Assembly: GCF_014252015.1 (NCBI RefSeq)
Contig: NZ_CP059206.1
Span: forward strand, 434,001 to 498,000
Reading direction: 5' to 3'
DNA length: 64,000 nucleotides
From: Blattabacterium cuenoti
Lineage (GTDB): Bacteria; Bacteroidota; Bacteroidia; Flavobacteriales; Blattabacteriaceae
Both the position numbers and the translations under genes were made by a program. Below are positions 59,047 to 64,000 of this stretch, in pieces (within the stretch, counting starts at the first letter, position 1; each line of letters begins with the position of its first letter). Below the pieces are notes generated by a model. The model saw nothing but the letters and a program-made list of their open reading frames with translations. It did no database searches and was not told where the DNA came from.

Positions 59047-60021
59047 ATGAAAGACTCTCCTATGACTTCTTTTATTAACAAATATTTTCTTCATTTTAAT
59101 GCTTTAACTTTATCAGAAGCTGCTAAAGCATATAGATATCATATTCAAAATGATGGAAAAATGATGATTACATTAGCAGGAGCAATGAGTACTGCGGAAT
59201 TAGGAAAAATATTATCTGAAATGATACGAAAAGATCAAGTTCATATTATTTCTTGTACAGGAGCTAATCTAGAAGAAGATATATTAAATTTAATAGCTCA
59301 TTCTCATTACAAAAAAATTCCTAATTATAGAGATTTAACTCCTGATGAGGAAAAGGATTTCTTAGAAAAAGGTTATTACAGAGTAACAGATACTTGTATT
59401 CCAGAAGAACAAGCTTTTAAAGAATTACAAAAACATATCTTAAATATGTGGAAAAGAGCTCAAGAAAAATCAGAACGTTATTTCCCACATGAATACATTT
59501 ATCAATTGTTATTAGAAAATATTTTAGAACCCTATTATAATATCTCTTCAGAAGAGAGTTGGGTATTAGCTGCAGCAAAAAAAAATATCCCCCTAATAGT
59601 TCCAGGATGGGAAGATAGTACAATAGGAAATATTTTTGCTTCATATTGTATGAAAAAACAGTTTCAACCTTTTCTTGTAAAGAATGGAATTGAATATATG
59701 ATGTATTTAGCAAAATGGTATCAAAAAGAATCCATTAAACATAAAATAGGTTTTTTTCAAATTGGGGGTGGAATATCCGGAGATTTTCCTATTTGTGTGG
59801 TCCCTATGTTATCTCAAGATATAGGATTTCATCCCACTCCATTTTGGTCTTATTTTTGTCAAATTTCTGATTCAACGACCAGTTATGGATCTTATTCTGG
59901 GGCTATTCCTAACGAAAAAATTACTTGGGGAAAACTTGATAAGGATACTCCAAAATTTGTCATAGAATCAGATGCTACTATAGTTGCTCCGCTCATTTTT
60001 GCATACGTATTAAATATGTAA
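59047..60021 (+). CDS. Deoxyhypusine synthase-like protein
   Basis: Member of the deoxyhypusine synthase family, 324 residues, NAD-dependent fold. Recognisable blocks are TLAGAMSTAELGKIL, HIISCTGANLEED, VPGWEDSTIGN and GGGISGDFPICVVPM at about 240-254. The position equivalent to the eukaryotic catalytic lysine (GGGVVKHH) here reads GGGISGDF, without lysine. Bacteria lack eIF5A, so the role must differ; a polyamine-related reaction such as homospermidine-type transfer is possible from family knowledge. It starts 13 bp after rny. Confidence 0.88.
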   Translation: MKDSPMTSFINKYFLHFNALTLSEAAKAYRYHIQNDGKMMITLAGAMSTAELGKILSEMIRKDQVHIISCTGANLEEDILNLIAHSHYKKIPNYRDLTPDEEKDFLEKGYYRVTDTCIPEEQAFKELQKHILNMWKRAQEKSERYFPHEYIYQLLLENILEPYYNISSEESWVLAAAKKNIPLIVPGWEDSTIGNIFASYCMKKQFQPFLVKNGIEYMMYLAKWYQKESIKHKIGFFQIGGGISGDFPICVVPMLSQDIGFHPTPFWSYFCQISDSTTSYGSYSGAIPNEKITWGKLDKDTPKFVIESDATIVAPLIFAYVLNM

Positions 60022-60066
60022 TTATAATTATGTGTGTAACTTTATGAAATATAAAATATTTTTGTA

Positions 60067-61488
60067 ATGAATAATTTATATGATCTTGTAATTATAGGTT
60101 CTGGTCCAGGAGGATATATATCTGCTATTAGAGCAAGTCAATTAGGACTCCGCACAGCTATTATAGAAAAATATCAAGAATTAGGTGGTACATGTTTAAA
60201 TGTAGGATGCATTCCATCTAAATCTCTTTTAGATTCTTCTAAATATTTTTCATTAGCTAAAAATAATTATTCTTCACATGGAATTTTTTTTGAAAAATTA
60301 TTCTTTGATTTTATAAAAATGATGGATAGAAAAAATGAAATAGTAAAAAATATAAATCATGGAATAAAATATCTAATGAGGAAAAACAAAGTTGATTTAT
60401 ATCAAGGAATAGGGTCATTTAAAAATAAAAATATTCTATCTATAATAGATAGAATATCCTTGCAAGAAAAAGAAAAAATACAATTTAAATATTGCATAAT
60501 ATCCACAGGATCTAAACCTTTATGTTTATCTAACTTAAATTTTGATATAAAAAGTAGAATTATATCTTCTACAGAAGCTATTAATTTAGAAGAAATTCCA
60601 AAAAAATTAATTATAATTGGAGGAGGAATAATTGGATTAGAATTAGGTTCTATTTTTAATAGATTAGGAAGTCAAATTATCATAATAGAAACTATGGATA
60701 AAATTATATCAAATATGGATGATTCTTTAAGTAAAGAAATGCGAAAAATATTAGAAAAATCTTCCTTTCAAATAGAAACCTCTTTATCTGTGTCTAATAT
60801 ATTTCAAGAAAATCATAAAGAAATATCTGTTATTGCAAAATATTCTAATGGAAAAAAAGTTAAATTTACAGGTAATTACTGTCTTTTATCAATAGGAAGA
60901 ACTCCATATACAAAAAATTTAGGATTAGAAAATGTAGAAATAAAAATAGATAAAAAAGGATTTATACTTGTTAATGATGATTTACAAACTTCTATTCATA
61001 ATATATATGCCATTGGAGATGTTATAGGTGGAAAAATGTTAGCACATAAAGCTGAAGAAGAGGGATTATATGCAGTAGAACATATAGTGGGACAAAAACC
61101 TAATAAATTAAATTATGATTTAGTACCATCTGTAATTTATACTTATCCTGAAGTAGCTAGTATTGGACTATCAGAAAATGAAATTAAGAAAAATAAAATA
61201 GAATATAATGTAGGAATTTTTCCTATGAAAATTTTAGGAAGAGCTCGTACCAGTGGCTGTACAGAGGGATTTTTAAAAATGATTTCACACAAAAAAACAG
61301 ATGAAATACTAGGAGTTCATATAATTGGAGATCATGCTTCAGATATGATTATGGAAGCATCTGTCGCTATGGAATTTAAATCCTCTTCAGAGGATATATA
61401 TAGAATATGTCATCCACATCCTACTTTTAGTGAGGCATTTAAAGAAGTAGCCCTACTGAATTTTGAAAATCGATCTATACACATGTAA
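60067..61488 (+). CDS. lpd: Dihydrolipoamide dehydrogenase (E3)
   Basis: FAD/NAD disulfide oxidoreductase shared by pyruvate and 2-oxoglutarate dehydrogenases and by glycine cleavage (gcvT at 15311). The FAD fold GSGPGGYISAIRASQLG, redox disulfide GGTCLNVGCIPSKSLL, NAD fold IIGGGIIGLELGSIF, and the dimer-interface HPHPTFSEAF with the catalytic His-Glu pair are present. The 473 residues are normal. It is 45 bp after the DHS-like gene and convergent with ung, 6 bp apart. Confidence 0.97.
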   Translation: MNNLYDLVIIGSGPGGYISAIRASQLGLRTAIIEKYQELGGTCLNVGCIPSKSLLDSSKYFSLAKNNYSSHGIFFEKLFFDFIKMMDRKNEIVKNINHGIKYLMRKNKVDLYQGIGSFKNKNILSIIDRISLQEKEKIQFKYCIISTGSKPLCLSNLNFDIKSRIISSTEAINLEEIPKKLIIIGGGIIGLELGSIFNRLGSQIIIIETMDKIISNMDDSLSKEMRKILEKSSFQIETSLSVSNIFQENHKEISVIAKYSNGKKVKFTGNYCLLSIGRTPYTKNLGLENVEIKIDKKGFILVNDDLQTSIHNIYAIGDVIGGKMLAHKAEEEGLYAVEHIVGQKPNKLNYDLVPSVIYTYPEVASIGLSENEIKKNKIEYNVGIFPMKILGRARTSGCTEGFLKMISHKKTDEILGVHIIGDHASDMIMEASVAMEFKSSSEDIYRICHPHPTFSEAFKEVALLNFENRSIHM

Positions 61489-61494
61489 AAACCT

Positions 61495-62198
61495 TTAATA
61501 CCAATAATACCAAGAAATAGTTTGTTTTCCTATTTTTTTTAAAAAATCATTAGTTTTTACAAAATGTTTAGATCCAAAAAAACCCATATGAGCAGAAAAT
61601 GGAGATGGATGTGAAGTTTTTAAAACGTAATGATTATGAAAAGTGTTAATTAAAGATATTTTTTTTTGCGCATATTTTCCCCACAAAAGAAAAACAATAT
61701 TTTTTTTTCGATCAGAAATCGTTCGTATGATTTGATCCGTAAAAAATTCCCATCCTATATTTTTATGAGACAAAGGAAAACCTTTTCTAACTGTTAATAT
61801 TGAATTTAGTAATAATACTCCTTGTTTTGCCCAATAAATTAACGATCCACTAGTAGGATATATATTTTTTTTTTGTTAAAATTAAAACTATTATTAACTT
61901 CTGTAAAGATATTCTTTAATGAAGGAGGAAAAGGAATTCCATCAGGAACAGAAAAACAAAGACCATCAGCTTGATTTTTTTCATGATAAGGATCTTGTCC
62001 TAGAATAACTACTTTTAATTTTTGAAAAGAACAATATCTTAAACAAGAAAATATATTTTCTTTTTTGGGAAAGCACATGAAGTGATTATACTCAACTTTA
62101 AGAAATTTTAATAATTTTATAAAATAAGATTTATGATATTCATCCTTTAAAAAGGTATTCCAATGAAAATTTATGTTTGATTGATTTTTTAGCATCAT
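61495..62198 (-). CDS. ung: Uracil-DNA glycosylase (split at A10 tract)
   Basis: Removes uracil from DNA. The N-terminal part (61839-62198) holds the catalytic VVILGQDPYHEKNQADGLCFSVP (in parts: GQDPYH, GLCFSVP) and PPSLKNIF, then stops after an A10 run (coding strand of 61865-61874). The C-terminal part in another frame holds SLIYWAKQGVLLLNSILTV, SHKNIGWEFFTD and the catalytic-His motif HPSPFSAHMGFFGS. One extra A in the run joins the parts without losing any conserved block. All catalytic motifs are intact, so it is either read by slippage or very recently inactivated. It is divergent in spacing by 15 bp from the ferredoxin gene upstream. Confidence 0.85.
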
Positions 62199-62213
62199 TT
62201 TATTAGTTAACTC

Positions 62214-62561
62214 TTAATTTCTTGAATGAAGAGTTCCATGTAAAAAAATTTTTTTTTGAAAAAGTTTTTCTTTAGTTTCATAATTATTTTGATCTGGAAT
62301 ACAACATTTAACCGGACAAATTATAACACATTGTGGTTCATCATAAAAACCTACGCACTCTGTACATTTTTCAGGAATAATAAAATATATATTGTTATCT
62401 TTTGGTTTCTGAAATATTGTTGGATCCAACATTTTATTCTTTTTCAAAGAAGTACCATCTGACATTCTCCATTTTTTTCCTCCCTCATAAATTGCTTGAT
62501 TAGGACATTCGGGTTCGCAAGCCCCACAATTTATACATTTTTCTGTAATTTTTATGGACAT
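62214..62561 (-). CDS. Ferredoxin with two 4Fe-4S clusters (YfhL-like)
   Basis: Small electron carrier of 115 residues. The first cluster motif is [12 protein letters not shown]; the second is [18 protein letters not shown], with the longer C-x8-C spacing of Alv/YfhL-type ferredoxins. The tail is lysine-rich. It is head-to-head with the LuxC-like acyl-CoA reductase gene, a neighbour pair I recall from other Flavobacteriales, and lies just upstream of ung on the same strand. Its electron partner is not known. Confidence 0.9.
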   Translation of the reverse strand: MSIKITEKCINCGACEPECPNQAIYEGGKKWRMSDGTSLKKNKMLDPTIFQKPKDNNIYFIIPEKCTECVGFYDEPQCVIICPVKCCIPDQNNYETKEKLFQKKIFLHGTLHSRN

Positions 62562-62583
62562 TGAATTTTATAGATTAAAAATA

Positions 62584-63636
62584 ATGATTAGAACTTTTGA
62601 TAATTTAGGACTATTCTTTAGAGAAGTTAAAAAATTTTATGCATATAATAAAAAATGTTTTTCTAAATATTCTAAAATATATTTTCCCTCTTTTCAAAAA
62701 ATAATGAAGGAAATAACTATTGCAAATAACTGGTTTAGAATAGAAGATTTATTAATAACATTTAACCAATGGGGAGAAACTCTTAGAAAAGAAAAATTAG
62801 AATGTTGGATTAACAAATATTCTTTTATAAAAAAGAAAAAAAAAAAATATAAAACAATTCTTGTTATTATGCCTGGAAATGTACCAATGGTAGGGTTTCA
62901 TGATTTATTATGTGTTCTTTTATCAGGACATAAGATTATAATTAAATTATCTCAAGAAGATAATTTATTACTTCCATTTTTATGTAAAATAATAATACAT
63001 GAAAAACCCACACTAAAAAATAAAATAAAATTTACAAATAACATGTTTCATGAAAAATTTGATTATGTAATAGCTACTGGAAATCATAATACAGCTCGTT
63101 ACTTTGAATATTATTTCAGGAAATATCCTCTTTTACTAAGAAAAAGTAGAACCTCTGTAGCCGTCTTGCAAGGAACTGAAACAGAAGAAGATTTAATTTC
63201 TTTAAACAAAGACATATTAACTTATTCAGGAAGGGGATGTAGGAATGTAGGAAAAATATTTATACCTTATAATTATAATGTTTACTTAATTTTAAAAAAA
63301 TCATTTATATCCGAATATATTACAAAAAATTATAAGTATATAGATAACTATAGATATTATTTGGCCATTTACACAATGAATAAAGTTTCTTTTCAAAAAA
63401 ATCATTTCCTTCTTTTAAAAGAAGAAAAAAATTACCATAGTCCAATATCTGTAGTTTATTATGAATTTTATAAGAATTTAAATCAATTAAAAAAAACAAT
63501 TATGGCAAAAAAAAATCATATACAATGTATAGTTTCTAGAAATTTTTTAAAAGAAGAAGTTCTTTTTGGAGAAACACAATATCCAAAATTGGAAGATTAT
63601 GCAGATAAAATTGATACCATTCAATTCTTATCTTAA
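62584..63636 (+). CDS. LuxC-like acyl-CoA reductase
   Basis: Aldehyde-dehydrogenase-superfamily protein of the LuxC type, which reduces acyl-CoA to aldehyde through a thioester on cysteine. The likely nucleophile is in YSGRGCRNVGKIF (about Cys219), and the nucleotide-binding region includes LVIMPGNVPMVGFHD and IATGNHNTARYFEYYF. An in-frame ATG at 62554 would overlap the divergent ferredoxin start by 8 bp. I prefer ATG 62584 (MIRTFDNLG), giving 350 residues, as in homologues. The physiological acyl substrate is unknown. The 3' end overlaps the convergent ribD by 9 bp. Confidence 0.86.
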   Translation: MIRTFDNLGLFFREVKKFYAYNKKCFSKYSKIYFPSFQKIMKEITIANNWFRIEDLLITFNQWGETLRKEKLECWINKYSFIKKKKKKYKTILVIMPGNVPMVGFHDLLCVLLSGHKIIIKLSQEDNLLLPFLCKIIIHEKPTLKNKIKFTNNMFHEKFDYVIATGNHNTARYFEYYFRKYPLLLRKSRTSVAVLQGTETEEDLISLNKDILTYSGRGCRNVGKIFIPYNYNVYLILKKSFISEYITKNYKYIDNYRYYLAIYTMNKVSFQKNHFLLLKEEKNYHSPISVVYYEFYKNLNQLKKTIMAKKNHIQCIVSRNFLKEEVLFGETQYPKLEDYADKIDTIQFLS

Positions 63637-64000
63637 ATTAAAAACTTTAAGTTGATCTTTATCAATATTTATTTTTTTATAAAAAATTCCATCTATTTCG
63701 GGTGCTTTTAATCCACTTTTTAATAGAACATCACATATAAAAACACGAGATTCATCCCAAACATTTTCTTTTATGAAACTTTCTAGTGTTTTTTTTCCTC
63801 CTTCTACTATTAAAGATAGTATCTTTTTTTTATACAAAAAATTCAATATTTGATTTATTATTTTTTTTTCGAAAGAAATTTGAATATATTCTATATTTTC
63901 TGTGTTTTTTTTGTATTTTTCTGTAAAAACAATGGTATGTTGTGATCCATCCAAGATAAAATGAGAGTTAGATATACTTAATTTTTTATCAATAAAAATT
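63628..64000 (-). CDS. ribD: Riboflavin biosynthesis protein RibD, reductase domain (5' end outside window)
   Basis: C-terminal part of the bifunctional deaminase-reductase of riboflavin synthesis. The visible frame continues to the window edge without a stop and starts IFIDKKLSISNSHFILDGSQ, so the TTG at 63952-63954 is an internal codon, not the start. Diagnostic segments are SLIVEGGKKTLESFI and VWDESRVFICD. The deaminase domain is beyond position 64000. It overlaps the acyl-CoA reductase gene tail-to-tail. Confidence 0.9.
   Translation of the reverse strand, partial: IFIDKKLSISNSHFILDGSQHTIVFTEKYKKNTENIEYIQISFEKKIINQILNFLYKKKILSLIVEGGKKTLESFIKENVWDESRVFICDVLLKSGLKAPEIDGIFYKKINIDKDQLKVFNLR

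Overview
This window is a compact, very AT-rich stretch of a bacterial chromosome. It looks like a reduced genome of the Bacteroidetes/Flavobacteriales lineage, most like Blattabacterium, the cockroach endosymbiont. That attribution is inferred from gene content and composition, not from a database search. Supporting content includes the tiny ribosomal protein bTHX, a PUR-alpha-like DUF3276 protein, a flavobacterial-length NusB (about 310 residues), a deoxyhypusine-synthase-like protein and promoters of the Bacteroidetes TTTG-N19-TAnnTTTG type. Long homopolymers are common, intergenic space is minimal, several gene ends overlap, and almost every gene is a conserved housekeeping gene. I see no insertion sequence, prophage, CRISPR array or rRNA operon.

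Layout. 1-3.6 kb: a partial gene end, then miaB, a sigma-54-dependent activator, lptE and secG. 3.6-5.7 kb: groES-groEL behind a sigma-54-type promoter. 5.7-8.6 kb (minus): kdsC, the DUF3276 gene and an ABC exporter. 8.7-10.7 kb: nusB, yajC, coaE and bTHX. 10.7-14.3 kb: a membrane zinc peptidase, type II NADH dehydrogenase, and isochorismate synthase with a hotdog thioesterase (menaquinone route). 14.4-17.9 kb: idi, a pterin synthase, gcvT and a MATE transporter whose junction carries a perfect 80-bp tandem duplication. 18-21.7 kb: a DEAD-box helicase, aroC and a frame-split miaA. 21.6-23 kb (minus): tRNA-Val and folC. 23-24.7 kb: glnS without a conventional start. 24.7-37.5 kb (minus): one long information-processing operon, tRNA-Thr/Tyr/Gly/Thr-tuf-tRNA-Trp-secE-nusG-rplKAJL-rpoBC, behind a near-perfect Bacteroidetes promoter. 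37.5-42 kb (minus): lspA, a DksA-like gene and ileS. 42-44.9 kb: mutS, tRNA-Gly and tRNA-Leu. 44.9-52.5 kb: guaB, a small lipoprotein, rplS, a glmM-like mutase, a LolC/E-like permease, dnaB and accA. 52.5-57.2 kb (minus): sdhBAC and a cysteine desulfurase. 57.4-61.5 kb: rny, a DHS-like gene and lpd. 61.5-64 kb: a frame-split ung, a ferredoxin, a LuxC-type acyl-CoA reductase and the 3' part of ribD.

How the genes fit together. Ndh, SdhABC, MenF and the thioesterase outline a menaquinone-based respiratory chain. AroC feeds chorismate to MenF. MiaA and MiaB are consecutive enzymes for the ms2i6A37 tRNA modification, and IDI balances IPP and DMAPP, the MiaA substrate. YajC, SecE and SecG are Sec translocase parts. 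LptE, KdsC, LspA and the LolC/E-like permease serve the outer membrane.

Two themes stand out. (1) A candidate sigma-54 chaperone circuit: a sigma-54 activator gene sits just upstream of groESL, which has a -24/-12 promoter, an upstream 15-bp palindrome, a near-copy of that palindrome upstream of the activator operon, and an inverted repeat centred on the predicted start site. (2) Three genes (miaA, MATE, ung) are split at poly(A) tracts, and each is restored by exactly one extra A; glnS likewise needs one fewer T to join a start codon. This suggests transcriptional slippage or early decay at homopolymers.
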